DNA of 64,000 bases from Pteria penguin (GCA_035048485.1 CM068586.1:33792563-33856562), one strand, 5' to 3'; numbered from the stretch's first letter, positions 30,427 through 48,261 are shown. Numbers and translations are program-made. The notes: generated by a model from the letters alone, not told the origin.

Positions 30427-30427
<1 letters not shown>
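25491..30427. repeat. 36-bp minisatellite, about 137 units, with higher-order duplications
   Basis: The monomer is AGGAACCACGAGGCTACC plus CTGACAAGTAACATACAG. The first three or so units (from about 25491) and the last few (after about 30100) are the most diverged. Variant positions are few: CAGAGG/CAAAGG/CGAAGG, AAC/ATC, CACGAG/CACAAG/CATGAG, GCTACC/GCTGCC. Variant blocks recur at 864 bp (24 units, e.g. 27681 and 28545; 28021 and 28885), 1404 bp (39 units, e.g. 26111 and 27515; 26141 and 27545) and 540 bp (15 units, 29351 and 29891). Because 36 is a multiple of three, long frames stay open on both strands (NIQRNHEATLTS on the + strand). There is no start context, splice structure or codon-like conservation to suggest translation. 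Confidence 0.95.

Positions 30428-30506
<79 letters not shown>
30427..30506. repeat. AT microsatellite closing the minisatellite
   Basis: About 38 AT dinucleotides begin directly within the last monomer (..CCACGAGGCTATATAT..), so the two arrays share a junction with no spacer. Confidence 0.95.
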
Positions 30507-30507
<1 letters not shown>

Positions 30508-32970
30508 TATATGATACATATAATTTGGCTTTTAATCATAAGATGTAGGTTATAATTTTTCTGCAGTTGTGTAAAGAAAACAGACACTTTTCTTGTCATT
30601 ACAAAAAAAAAAAAACTATTCAATATTTTATATTTCATTTTAATGTTGTTGATTCATATTTTCCTATTATCTTTTGATAGAATTTTGTCATTTCAACAAA
30701 GGTAATGGGTTAAATCCTTCTTCTCCCTTTTTCTCTAAATTTGACTCTAAATATAGCAATAATGTATGTTATACAGTCAAACCTGCTTTAAAGGCCACGT
30801 TCATTCAGTAATCACCTGTGTTTAACAACTACCTTTCTCTGTACCCTACCACTATACACATTTAACATGTAATGAGGGGTCGTATACCGTAAGTACCCAC
30901 TCTTACCTTCCTTTTGGTGGCGACTAGTTTTGTTTTTAAAAAATATTCTTAGGTATTTTTATTCCTGTATAAGAATTGAATTTATTACTTTCATAAATCT
31001 ATTTCCAAAATAACCCCGAGCGCTCGTTAAACCCAAGAGAAATCTCATTGAAAACGCAATATATTGTATTTAGATGAAATATTTTTTTGATATGATAGAC
31101 CCTTCGAATGCTGCCAAAAGTTTTACTATCTTTTATATACAACGTCTGAAACTAATGTGCATGATGGTCTGTCGACGTCAGATCTTGCCATTAAAATAGA
31201 ATGCTGAATATCTTGAATGGAAGGGCCACTTTAAATGCATTCTTTTAATCATTATGTAACAATCATGAACTTTCGACCCTTTATCACATGTTCTTGTCAA
31301 CCGTTGTTGTATGTACTGCAGATATTGGTTGTACTTCTCACTTTTGTTGTCAGAATGCTACTGATAATATTGAATGTGTTCAAATAAATTTACGAATGTA
31401 TATGCGTGATTTAATTGAAATTAATTTCAGGAATGCTATCCATACATCACAGCAAGCAGAACGATAAGTGACAGGTTACTATTGTTCCAAGACATTAATT
31501 GTCACGATAAACACCAACAAAGTTTTCGAGTTCGAAATCTATTTTTGCTGATAAAGTAAACCGGTAAAAAATACCACACTCTTTTTTTATCCATCGTAAA
31601 CGAGGGTGGATAAAATTCTAAAAAAAAAAAATAATAAACCATACTGGACAGCAGACCATAGACATAGAAAAGTATCTATGTCTCTGAGCAGATTAGATCT
31701 GTATTCATACAATGATAGTAGATGGTACGAATAAAACAATTATACAAAGGTCAAGGACGGAGGATGGAAATACGGATCATCAGCATATTCTGCCGGATAG
31801 CGATGTCCGTTATGATTCACCTGGGTTGGTTGATTAGCTTTTTCTAAGATTTCTGTATTTTTTCAGCAATATAGGGACATAGAGGTCAATTTATTTTTAC
31901 AAGATAGGTACGCAATCTTGGAGTCGAACCGGAATCACCTGTTTTGCAAACGAACCGTTTAATAATTACAAGCCTGTCCCTCATTTATGATTCGAAATAT
32001 TTAGAGTGATCAAAAAATCACAGTGGTTAATACATGTAAGAGTTTTTCCCATTTACTGCGACAATTATTTAATTTATCAATTTACTGTATTTTGTTACTT
32101 TTGTAAATTTCAGAAGTGTTTGATTTTAAGTAATATTAATGTTTTGTGCATGAGGCTTTAATTTATCTTAATGTTTTGTGTATGAGGCTTTAATTTATCA
32201 TTTTCACTTAAGATATCCGTATAAAATTATAATGGATGGATGTGGTATGCAAACTTAAAGACCAAATGTAAGAAATTGGAACGATGGCCGCTATTGCATT
32301 ATGCAAACTGTATAGATATATTTATATCACGTACACGTCGATTGAGGTGTAAACACCTCCAATCTGTCAAATAATTCAACACTTATCTTGTTTAATATAC
32401 CCTCGAGTAGAGCAGGACACGGCGAATATATCTCGACATTCCTATTTCAGAACTTGCATCCGATAAAAGTTGTATTTCTGCGTAAAGTACAAGTGATTAT
32501 TTACTTAGAATTGCAATTCATTTGACGATGAACGGGCAAAGTAAATATTGTATGAGCCCCTCAGCGCTGGTCTTCCTCCAAAAACATTCCTCGAGGTAAT
32601 TTATTAAGACAATATAGACCTGTTCACTAAGGAAATAACGGGGTTATATTTCGATGAGATAGATAAATCTATGTGGCATATCATCATGTCGGGGGCTAAG
32701 GCCAACGAAAAGAAATTCATCGATTAATGTTGTTGTCTTTCTTGCTCCTAACATACATTTATCTCGGATACATGTACTTTGCTATGCCAAAAAAAAACTA
32801 AACAAAACAAAAATAAAACACCAAACAAATAAACGAAACAAAGAAACAAAAAACTAAATAATTACATCATAGAAAATTAAGTTCCATTTTGATACAAAAA
32901 GACGATGTTTCCTTTCGTAGTGTTGATGCGTTTGGTATATTTCTCTAATGATGTGTTCTTATGAAGAAAG
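30507..32970. other. intergenic, nothing recognised
   Basis: AT-rich. A small inverted repeat TTTATCCA..TGGATAAA lies at about 31587-31615. Poly-A and mixed AAAC tracts are at about 31620 and 32788-32860. A weak B-box-like stretch on the minus strand near 31920-31935 is not enough to call a SINE. Confidence 0.5.
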
Positions 32971-32984
32971 TCTTGTCTTGCAAT

Positions 32985-33200
32985 CACTTGACATTCTATA
33001 TGTGTGATTTATATCTAAGTCGACGTAGCACCATGGGTAAGGTAAGGAGCTTAACTCCAGACCGAGAGGTACCGGATTTTGACTTCCCATAGTGGCTCGT
33101 CCTGTCTTGTCTTTCGGATGAGAAAGTAAAACCCGAGGTTCCTTGTCATCCCTCACCATAAGTGCAGTAATCGTTGTGTGACGTAAAACAAGAATTAAAA
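32985..33200 (+). mobile_element. SINE-like element sharing the core domain but with different flanks
   Basis: Contains TGTCTTTCGGATGAGAAAGT, AAAACCCGAGGTTCCTTGT and GTGTGACGTAAAACAAGAAT, as in the other SINE copies. The upstream part (GTAGCACCATGGGTAAGG..CCGAGAGGTACC) differs, and the middle of the body is much shorter. It is either an internally deleted copy or a sister family built on the same core. Confidence 0.65.
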
Positions 33201-34550
33201 TAAAACGATCCTCAACACCCCCCCCCCCTCTTTCCGCAAGAAAAAATTAACACTCGATACAATGACACTTCAATGTTCTAGCACGAGAGACAATCTAGTA
33301 TCTGCAGTTAGAGGTGTCGAAATAAGGCAAGGGACCTCGGGAGCAAGATAGGTTTAAGCAGAGCTCTAGTGGGGACAGGCGTTGTCCCAAGAATCTTCTG
33401 GAATGTGGGAATTTTGAGGTTCATCAGATTTATGAAATCTGACTACATGTATCTTTAATGACACAATGGAAGCTTTTTCATTCATAATTTTGTTATTGAT
33501 GTATCTTGATAGATCTTGTCATATTGCTATGTCAGCTCGCCAGCTGTATTCTTCAATACAAGTACATTACTACAAAGAGGTTGTTCTAAACGAGGAAGAA
33601 CCCCCTTATCTCAGCGGTCGTCCGGACAACGTGAATCCCAAACCTATCCTTGATTTGCAATTTCTCGCAATGATTCCAGTTAAACTCAGAACTCCATGAC
33701 TATGGTTATTTTCAATTAGATTCAGAAAAATGTTTAATTATGTCTAGACAATAAATCATTTTTTAAAGATATTGTAAATATGCATATCTAGATACAAAGA
33801 ACACGTGTTTAGTTTAAGTTGTCTCAAAATAAGTATTTTTGACGGATAAATGTGTCTCACATTGAATCTAGAAAGCTTTAGTAAGTATAATAGTATAATA
33901 ATAATTAGTTAGAAATATAGTAAGTTTAGCTTAGTGTTCATGTGGGAAAGTTAGTCGAGTTTTTAAATTCACAATACTGAAGTAGCAGTGCACTATATTT
34001 TGTATATAACACCTAACAAATATTCAAATATGCCATGGAATTAATGTCATCGATACGGTTTCGAAGGGGAAAACCCGAACTGAACTAAATCCAATTCGGA
34101 CATCCTCGTCCTTTTCCTGCGTATAAACGTAGGTACGAGTAAAGGGCGAGGTTGTTCCTAATGAACTATAAATCCCTATGGAATTTTACGTAACATGTAC
34201 ATGACGAATGAATACGAGTGACTAATTTTTGAAATGGAAAATTTCCTTTGCTACTCTCACTGCAAGATTAATAGTGTTCCTGTAATGGTGTTTACTTTAT
34301 TGAGACACGTGTCTTGATTTGTAGCAATGTTACGAACCAAACTGTCAGATGTCATGCATTACTCAAGGTTGTAATGCGATAACATTGTATGTATTCCTTC
34401 TGCACTATTTGATTAGAAATGAAATCCAATAATGGGTTTAATATAAGGCTATACATCAAATTTAAAGACATATGTACATCTTAAAACTTGAAAGATAATG
34501 GTGGAAATTCGTTACAGTTACAAATTCTGTTACCGGTACTTTGAGCACTT
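33201..34550. other. intergenic, nothing recognised
   Basis: A C-run lies at about 33219-33230. A 77-codon ORF at 33466-33699 (+) starts with a hydrophobic stretch, but nothing else about it supports a gene. Confidence 0.45.
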
Positions 34551-34554
34551 ATCT

Positions 34555-35000
34555 CAGTAATGTCTCATTCGGTAGAGCTATCTGTAAACCGACAGCCGAG
34601 TTTTTCTCAGCGAAGTGGCAGCCTCTTACTAAATTCTGTGAAAATTGCAATTGTTTATCTCAAGCAAAGTAATAATCGCATATTTCATATATCTCAGCTG
34701 GTAAAGCGCCACGATATATTTCAGTTGATGTAACGGCGACCATATAACTCAGAAAATTGCGACCGAATATCTCAGTCGGCAAAGCTGCAAACATAATATC
34801 AGTCGATACGTTGACGGTCGTGCCTAGATCAGTCAAATGACTGTCGTATATATACATCTTAATCGGTAAAACGGCGGTAGTATAAACTGTGGCATTATAT
34901 CTCCATTGGTAAAGCGAAGGACAGAAGGACATTGTCGTATATCACAGTCAATATACCACTTAGGTACATGTACTTTAATCGGCCTGTATATCATGAGTAA
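34555..35000 (+). repeat. degenerate array resembling a tRNA A-box/D-arm
   Basis: Phrases of the type ATATCTCAGTCGGTAAAGCG recur with variable spacing: TGTCTCATTCGGTAGAGC near 34560, ATCTCAGCTGGTAAAGCG near 34692, ATCTCAGTCGGCAAAGC near 34769, CATCTTAATCGGTAAAACG near 34856 and ATCTCCATTGGTAAAGCG near 34899, with weaker ones between. Most are followed by GCGAC or GCGG. The phrase matches the D-arm/A-box of many tRNAs (CTCAGTCGGTAGAGC), but no B-box or tRNA 3' half is present in any unit. Confidence 0.65.
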
Positions 35001-36514
35001 AGTGGCGAATTCACAATCGCAATAAGCCGAATATTTGTCCTACCGAACTCGAAGATTTTTTTTTATTGCCATGTACTTTTATCCTTATCATGACAAGCAT
35101 AAAATGTATTTATTCATGTTTATCACCAGTGTTTCCAGAATTTGACCCCTAACACTTCACAACAAGCGCCTTGACCTCTGTAGTATCTTAATTTATGTCT
35201 TATCATCTTATACATTTTGTGTATTGCAAACCAGATCAATACAATTGCATCTGAGGTCAAGGACATCTAGAGTCTTTATCAGTACCGGGTATACTATGGT
35301 ACACGTTCTATATCATCTTAACCCTTATGATAGGATGGAGAGTTGTCCAGTATTCATGCCAATAAGTGATTATTGTTGAACACTCCAGAACGCTCTCACC
35401 TCTATGACCCAGTGACGGCGCCTCCCTGGTGCATTGCTGAATATAGTTTGATCTATGTAAACGATCTATCCAAAGCTAAGAGATTTCTTTTACAAATGAA
35501 TATGTACTCAGTCATGTATATTCGATTTCTATTTTCCTGTCCGAAATAGGAAACTAACAAAAATAAAAATCATTCAGTATCTTTTTCAAAGACCGGTCGG
35601 TAAATTCTACACCAAAAGGACTAGTGGTAATTTTATTCCATTTTTTATAATGGAAATCCTCATTTTCGACAATTTACTCATCCCCTTAAAGTGTTGCTGT
35701 ATCCAACACTGCTCCATTTCATACGAGATCTCATTACCAAATGCTTAAACATAATGTAAACAGTGTAATATAAATGGTAAATGATTATGTATAAAAGTCA
35801 AAAGGTGAAGAAAGGCGTGTCCCTGCTCCTATTGTGTATTACGGTAATACTCAGTACTGCTTAAAATCATCACGTCACAAATGTACTATTAAACATATGA
35901 GATTGTGGTTACTGTGTGGATTACTATATTTACTGTATACTTCGTCCGTGTAATGGATATTTACATACGGTCTACTTACGTAAGGGGGCATAATCGAAAT
36001 TAATCCAATAAAGGATATTCCGCTAAACCCTTAAGAAAAAAGACGGCGCCCCACGCGACCCAGTCAACTAACGCACCAGACTGGTTGCTTCCATACAGGT
36101 AACATAAAGACCGGGAGTGGCGTCTAACTGTAAATAGCAACAAGCAAAAGAAAAAAGAGGAGCAAGAATTCATCTTGATGGATTTACTGACAGGATAAAG
36201 CAGTTTAGCATTCATATAACATAGTGACGGATTGTTTGGGATGTACAAAACATTCTTTTCTCATCGACTACTTCTGTAGTGAAATACAAGACTGCAATAT
36301 CAGAAAATGCAGTCTCCATTTTAAATTAACCACTCACTCTCTGACGTTGTTCCCTTTGTAGGGTATTAATGTGTTTACTGGTCTGATCATTTGTTTTATT
36401 TAGTGGACATCTGATAGGATGAAAACTCTTGTGATAAAAATACTCAATTAACTGTACACGACATTTGGCGGCTGTGGCCCAATTACAGGAGATGATTATT
36501 TCTCTATGATAACC
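35001..36514. other. intergenic, nothing recognised
   Basis: AT-rich, short ORFs only. A relatively GC-rich patch at about 36040-36120 has no recognisable content. Confidence 0.45.
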
Positions 36515-36658
36515 CAGTGGCAGATTAGAGAGGGGCGGGCCCCCTTTTCGCTGCATATTTACCAATAAAATCCAGATTTGACACAAAAATGATTGAGTAG
36601 TTTGGCTAAAACACATGTGCCCCCCCCTTCTTTTTCGGAAATCCTGGATCCGTAACTG
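36515..36658. mobile_element. hAT-like MITE, 144 bp, with 5-bp target duplication
   Basis: The left end CAGTGGCAGATTAGAG and right end CTGGATCCGTAACTG are inverted repeats (CAGT..CGGATC-type). The interior carries GGGGCGGGCCCCCTTTTCG near the left and CCCCCCCTTCTTTTTCGG near the right, as in CAGTGGCGGATCCAG-type hAT miniature elements. TAACC flanks both sides directly (36510-36514 and 36659-36663). Confidence 0.82.
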
Positions 36659-39600
36659 TAACCAATTCTATCTTTGTATCTCCCAGAGGTATGAGATTGT
36701 TCCTGGTCCCGATCTTAGATTATCAAGTCCATCGTTCTTTGCTTTCTTTTTATAATGCTGTTTGTCACGATGGCCGAGGGTGTCAGAGTGATGAGTTTTA
36801 ACCTATATCCTACAACTACAAATCTGGGTTCATCCTTTTATATTATTTTATTTATTTATTTGTTTTGCTTTGTTTGGGGGAGTGGGTTCACCAACACTAA
36901 ATACTGCAAAAAGTGAAAGAACCCTGATATAGCATTGAACAACAAAACTAACAGCGAAATCTATCATTCGGCTTTACAATTTGTATCTATCATTGAAACA
37001 CTTGTGAAAAAAAATCATATTTATGAATTATTACAAAAGTGTGAGCGTAGAAGAAACTTACACAGCTAACAGGAAAGTATATATGTAAATGATAAATTTA
37101 TAATGTATGCAAAATAGCATGCACCATTCAAATAATAAACATAACCCCTTGCATAAAGAGGATCTGAAGCCAAAGTCCTGTGTATAAAGTTTACTTAGTG
37201 TACGAAGTGCTTCACTTTGTTCGAAATCTATCAATACACCATGAAAAGCTTGACGTCAAAGCTGCACTTTCGGCATAAAAGAGCCAGGTGAGAAAACAAT
37301 AGATGTATATTTGTAACTCGCTGATATTGACTGGACCTCCAAGAGCTTGAAAACAATAAATTGACAATGCCATAGGTAGCAACTAACAGGAAGTTCTTTT
37401 ACTACTTCAACCTTTTATGTATCATTAGAATTTAAAAAAAAAAAAGGAAATACACCATTGCTCTGGACCCATACTACTTTACAGTGTAGTTTATTTTTTC
37501 GAAAATTTCAGTGTCGAAAGTCGAAACGCCACCATAAAATAAGACTGCACCAGTTGACAATTAAAAACATAATTCATCTAACGTTTTTATGTTTTTATCT
37601 ATACCTGTTTTTATCTATACCTGTTTTTATCTATACCTGTTTATTACATGCTATAACCTGCTGAATAGTAAATATTCTGTATCATAACAAGACGAGGGTC
37701 AAACATAGTTGAAATTCGTGTAATGATACATGTATCTTGTCTGTAATAACACAAAGTAGGAGGTTGTAAATCCATAAAATGATAGTGAGAGTTCAAAAGT
37801 TGGAGTTTTTCATAACCAAGCGCCATAACGTTTCATAGTCATTTATAGAATAATGGCATATCAATTTATGTCCTTTATTTTATTACTGTTGTAAAGGCAT
37901 GAATTCAAACAGAATGATATCAAGGACGCAGCGCCATTATATTGTTTGAGTAAACTCATTCTTTACTGTAAGAGAAATAAGTGGGAATATTTTATGAGCG
38001 AATATTGACTTATACAAGAATATGTTAATGAAAATAAGCAAAATATTTTCAAACTTTCATTTCGTTTACCTTAAAAATCTACGATAAAGCATTGCAAAGA
38101 ATAAGTCATCAACTATTTGTTTTCTTTATTCTACGCAATGCAAGTCATTTCTCTGATTAATTAATGTTTTTGGAGAATACAAGTAAATATGACAGCTTCG
38201 GCTTCCTTTAGTTTGCATTACAAATGTCAGTGTCACTACATATGTAGAATATTAATAAAAAATTATTTTAAATCGAACTGTTGTACGCAAATGGATATAT
38301 TGCAAAAAAAAGTAAACAAAAGAACAAAATCAAAAACCAAAAAATAACAAAAATCTTATTACAATTAAATATTCTTCTACATGTGTATTTTAATTTAAAG
38401 GCACAAGTTTCATGGTACTTTAGCGACATAAACATGGCCTTTCACGAGCCTTTTTTCTTTTTTTATTTTTAACTTTACGATGCTATACTGTGTGTGTTCT
38501 TTACTGTACAACTTTTATGGTCAGTTGGACGGTGGTTAACCACACCAACTGACTTCAATTGGTCGGTGCCCCAACTCATTACGAGTGAATATCATTGCCA
38601 TGTTCTTTTGACGTGCTTCTTCGTTTTGAGACGACCTTTGTTATATATCTATGTCGGATGAAATTTTCCCTTTCTTTTTCTACTTCATCAACGTGTATCT
38701 TATTGTTTTGAATTGCTTTAATTTTCCCAAAAACCAATCATCGTATAATAATATCACGATGTCTTTTTAATTATTATTAAAAATTACACTACACTAGATG
38801 CATTTCGAAACTTAAACTGCCTTATTGTTGTTTCATGCCGAGACTAAAATACTGATTTTATTTACACAAATCAAAAAATATCAAAGCATACATATTGTAT
38901 TGGGAACCTTCATGTTATAACCAGTTTTGTTTTTGTTATTTTACCGCCATGCTACCAACCAACTCGGATGAAATTTATCAGGTCAAGAGAAGATGCACAA
39001 ACTGTATCAAACCTGTACAAACATTGCACCTCAGGGCTGAATCAGGACGTTTCTAATTATTAGAAACTGTGAGAAATAAAATGCTTTGTACTATCGTATG
39101 TACAATTAGGAAACCAAAACTCTTGATTTTGACATGTTTCGTAAGAACTGCTGTGACGGGTGATGCATGCAAACAGGAGACGTTTACTCTCCCCGGGCAC
39201 CTGGTCTCACCTCGGAATTTTTCAGTATATCGGGGTTCACAGCAGTTCCTTTTTGAAACTTACACGATTTTGTATCTGTCCTTGGACTTTGAGAATGATT
39301 AACGGTTTGGTACTTCTTCGATATTGATTTCGAGATGATTTTTTTTCTTTCTTTTTAAGGGGTGGGGGTGTTTATGTATTATCACATAACATTTGTGTAG
39401 CAACAGACACACACATACAAATACACAAATTCTTCAAGACATCACAAAAAAATTAAGGTTATAAATGGTAAAGGATTTTCTATTTCTCTCCCACTCCCAC
39501 ACTTTTGAGTTTTCCTCCCACAATAAAGTCAAACAAAAATCACTTGTATCCCTTTGGAGTCCCAATCATATTCTACATACTCATTAATGTAAAGTGTAAA

Positions 39601-41190
39601 AAATGTGTGCTTTATTTGTAACATTAGGAATGTGATGGATACTTATTATGCTTATGTCAATAAAGTTATATCAATGAGAGGAAATAATCTTTCTTTCTCT
39701 TCTCTTTTGTAGGTACATAATCTTCAAGCTTTGCAGTGATAGTGGTATCTCTACACACGGCAATGCACGAGAAGAATAGACCACGGAACGATCGTGCACA
39801 CACCTACACAATATGCAATGAAACAATTTTAGGTAGATAAGTTTAATTATCATAAAGAGTGTTGGTACAAAGAACAGAAAATCGCCAATCCTCTGCTGCG
39901 GGTTTTTAAGTCAACGGGAAATGATCTGATACCACACATTTAATTTTTCAAAGTTATACAGAATAAAATCAACACATTTTATAATTAACACATTACAATG
40001 TACCGCATTGTTTCGAGAAAGGAAGCTATCTCTACCTACACACCGAGTATTTTGTGATGTATGCATTGTATGCTCTTGTAACTCGTATCCATAACAAGGT
40101 AGATGTGCATTTTGATAAGTCATATGTTAAAATACCGTAAACTGCAATGTGTTCCAAAGTATAATTTTAATACGCCAATTAACAAAATTTACTAGGTCCT
40201 CTTTCTCTCTCCTTTTACTTGTATTTGAACAATTGGAAAGCCGATAATAATATATTGCCGGTCGACGAAATGATAAGGAGGAAAATGTGTGGTATTATCA
40301 GGACGGCACTACAAAACGATAAGTTTATAAAATATATGTGCTGGATTATGAAAAAAAAAATGGCAGAACAATAAAAACAAATTATAATAAATGCTTACTT
40401 CTTTTTAAAATTGTTTATTTAAATGTGAAATATTTATCTGACGAAGACTGAACTTTTATCTCTATTGCTGTCCCCTTTTTCGCTTTTTAGTATGTGATCT
40501 ACTATGCTCATATCTTAATATCAAGTATTTAACTCCGTAACATTGGTATACAGTCTGGTGATTTTCAATCTGCTTGAGTTTTAATCCCATCCTTTTATGC
40601 AAAGTGTTTCAATGATCCAGATATTTTTCAATGTTTATGGATAATGCGATTAAGGTTTCACATATTCCTAAATGAATTATAGCTAGACTGTGTTTAGTAG
40701 TTTGTACTTTAATTCTTTAATCACATCTTCATATGGCATTTTATTGCAATAAAGTACAGCGTTTGGTACATATGGTGTCCTTGATCCGGATATTGTTCTT
40801 CAGAAATAAAACATTTACACTTCGATACACATTTAGTATTGCTTCAAGATTTGATGTTTGGTTTAACAACGCTCTTGGCAGCCAGTGACAGTCACCGTGC
40901 AGAGCATAATACTGTCATTAAAATTAAATTTCTTGCCATCGTTTTACACCCAAGGTAACCATGGAAACCTTCAGATATAAGCCTATTAATATATGATAAT
41001 TAGTAAATTTACTGTTACTGTCGCTAAGAAAAAAGTTAAAAAATATTTGTGTATTGTTGTGAAAGGAAAATTCCCTAAACGTAGTATTACTAATTAATGC
41101 CAGTATTCTTTTTTTTTTTTCAATAAATTGGTATTTGTCACTGGTATCGACCAGAGTAAACTACGCTGGACAACTGGGCATAAGAGACGA
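36659..41190. other. intergenic, with small repeats only
   Basis: A 17-bp unit TTTTATCTATACCTGTT is repeated about three times at 37592-37641. A short hairpin TCAGTTGG..CCAACTGA with TGGTTAACCACACCA between lies at about 38521-38552 and resembles part of the 187-bp dispersed repeat. No gene was recognised. Confidence 0.5.
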
Positions 41191-41198
41191 GATCAGGT

Positions 41199-41594
41199 CC
41201 CGAGGTTATGAAACTTTTGCCCATGTTCGACTCCAAACCCGTACTCACTCGAACACGGCTCTCGAGTAGACGTACAGGTGAGGTTATAAACGCTTTCGAA
41301 CAAGACTAAAAACTTCATCCTCCTCAAGACTCATAAGTGGATTTGACCGGTCATGAAAGACACGGCAACGGCGAGTTTGGTCATTCTTTTATAAGTCGCC
41401 AAATTTACATTTCGAGTACGGCTCTGAATATGGTTCTAACTAATATTGAGATTTTCGAGCACATACTCGAGATTGGAGCCCGCTATCATGTTCCAGTTTT
41501 TATAGCCTGGATGAATTTCGAGTCATGCTCGAATTTGAGCACATACTCAGTTTGAAGCACCGGGTCGTGCTCCAAAAAGTTTTATAACCTCGGG
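41199..41594. mobile_element. inverted-repeat (MITE-like) element, about 396 bp
   Basis: The left end CCCGAGGTTATGAAACTTTT is matched inversely by AAAAGTTTTATAACCTCGGG at the right end. Inside, phrases such as CTCGAGTA, GAGCACATACTCGA and GAGCACATACTCAG recur in both orientations, indicating a folded interior. No ORF of note and no exact target duplication were found. Confidence 0.72.
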
Positions 41595-41599
41595 GCAAG

Positions 41600-43320
41600 G
41601 TGTTTTGAAAAAGTAGGCTGTCCCTTTTAAACCAGCCACACCCGTTATACATATACAAAAGCATAAAAAAGACACAAATATAATCCAACACTACACATAT
41701 GGGATGAACGGAAAATGATTTTTCACTGTCATGCATCATCAGCAATAACACCGAAGTGAAATAAAACTTGACATCTGATTTCTTGATTGCAGGGAATTAA
41801 AAAAAAAGACTCAGTTTTGGCACATGTGAGAATTTTTATTATATTCTTTACAAAGAACCTAAGAGTATAACATATTCATTGAATAAATGCCGGATGAATT
41901 ACCTGTCTATGTGGAGTGTCTTTGTACTAATTATACTGCCTTTATATATTTCAAGATGACGCACATGCTTATGATTTTCTTTCCAACATGTTCTAAATAT
42001 TCAACGTCACGGTGTTGACCAAGCGTATTTATCATCATTATAAAATACCACATTTTGTATTACTATTACCGGCTTTTGCTAACATATGTTTTATTAATGT
42101 CAGTTCATGACATTCTAAATAACAGTACATCAGTGCAAGGTTCCACATTTTGTCCCTGTTTGCAGACCATTTGTAAATTTCTTTAAATTTTAATGTCTTA
42201 ACTCTGCATAGTAATTCAATTAAAGACGTACGTAAACGTAAAAGGAAATAAATCTAACTATCCTCGACACCATATACTTGTGCTTGAAAACTTGTACTTA
42301 TTTTCATAATCGAATTAACATGTCAAATGATAAAATCCAAACACTCAATGTACCCACATTATAAAAGCCATGAGCAACCATTTGAATGGTTCTTGTTATT
42401 CGTTTCTTCAGATATATACCTAAATTTTGAATTTCTGAAATAGGGGTAATGAGGCCAAAATAATGAAAGTTGAACTATATCAGAATAAGCATAAAACTTA
42501 TTATTTGAAATAGTTCTAATTTAATGGTCAAATGATTTACGAAACAATATAGAGTCACTGAAGCATCGTACAGCAACGTACCAAGGTGAATATTTATGGA
42601 CTTCTTGAAATCTGATATAAGACTAGCTGCTCGTCCGCCAAAAATATATTCCAAATATAAAAACAACTCAAAATATATCAACACTGATCAAATGTACACA
42701 GCGTAGATGTTATAGAAAACTGCACATTCATATAGCGTTAGAATAATGAACAAAATACGCGGTCTTTGTCAAGTGAAACACAGGATGTTAAATTCTTTGA
42801 AAGTACATTTTATTGAAAATAATACAGTTGTCTACGCTTATGATTTGTAACGTTATCACGGATGATCTTAGACTTTAACATCTTTTTTTTACACTTGATA
42901 TAGACAAAGTAGCCGAAAATTTGTGTCATTTCTTATACACCGATCTCTTTCATAAGAATACCAACACAATTCTATATCTAAAGCAACATCAGATGATGTG
43001 GGTTTGTCTTTTCCCTATCCCTGTATTATGATCCAAATGACAAGATATAAAAGGATCAGCAACGAGAAGACGTGCGTATGCATCATAGTGCGAATGTAAG
43101 CAACGAATGAAAAAATAAATATGATATTTTAAAAAGTTAAGATCAAATTTAAATAAGACGTAATGAATAAAGTTATCATTTAGTCATTATCTGATTATAT
43201 TCTGCAATGTGATCAAAGTCATATCTTTTAGCAATTTTCAAAACGAAAGAAAATCTACTTAAAACCAGACGAGTTCGTCGGATGTCGATATTGTTGCGGG
43301 TATGGTACGTTTGGCAATAG
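41600..43320. other. intergenic, nothing recognised
   Basis: AT-rich, no structure of note. Confidence 0.45.
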
Positions 43321-43324
43321 GTTT

Positions 43325-43615
43325 CATTGTCAAACGCTGAGATTATCAAGACTTTGCATGGGGTATATCCCTCGGGATTTATCTTCAGTTTTTAAGTGAA
43401 ATACTATTTTTCGATCTTTTGTTTTACAACGACTATTGCCTGAAGTATGAAAATAATTAAGAATATTTTATCTTTGTATGCTTCTCAAGTGAATTCAAAT
43501 GCCGATATTGATATATTAAAATATATTAGTAATATATGGCTGAAAATATGCTTTGTCGCTTACGATTAGACCAAAGTCATAACCCATAATGCATTCGGAT
43601 CTTTTATCATTAAGG
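43325..43615. repeat. dispersed repeat, copy A of a pair (with 60660-60950)
   Basis: Shares in the same order CCTCGGGATTTATCTTCA, AATCTTTTGTTTTACAA (ATC here), GAATTCAAATG and ATGCATTCGGATCTTTTATC with 60660-60950. Identity is moderate, about 70-75 percent by eye, over nearly 300 bp. Ends are not defined. Confidence 0.7.
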
Positions 43616-48109
<4,494 letters not shown>

Positions 48110-48261
48110 TGAAGAGTTAATAATCTATATTGGAAATGGCAACATCATCTCCAGAGACTACAGCGACTTGACGAAGTTACTATGAACATCATTTTAGCAA
48201 CCTGTGTTACTTTATCCTACACATCATCAAATAATCTCTAATTAACAGAAAACTCCCGGAT

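Noticed and set aside
25491..30427. CRISPR array
   Set aside because: Units are contiguous 36-bp tandem monomers with no variable spacers, and the genome is eukaryotic.
33466..33699. 77-codon ORF starting with a hydrophobic stretch (possible secreted peptide)
   Set aside because: No convincing cleavage site, no cysteine pattern, no splice context or repeat of the theme elsewhere. Such ORFs are expected by chance.
34555..35000. Cluster of tRNA genes
   Set aside because: Only the A-box/D-arm-like phrase repeats. No unit has a B-box, anticodon arm or acceptor stem.
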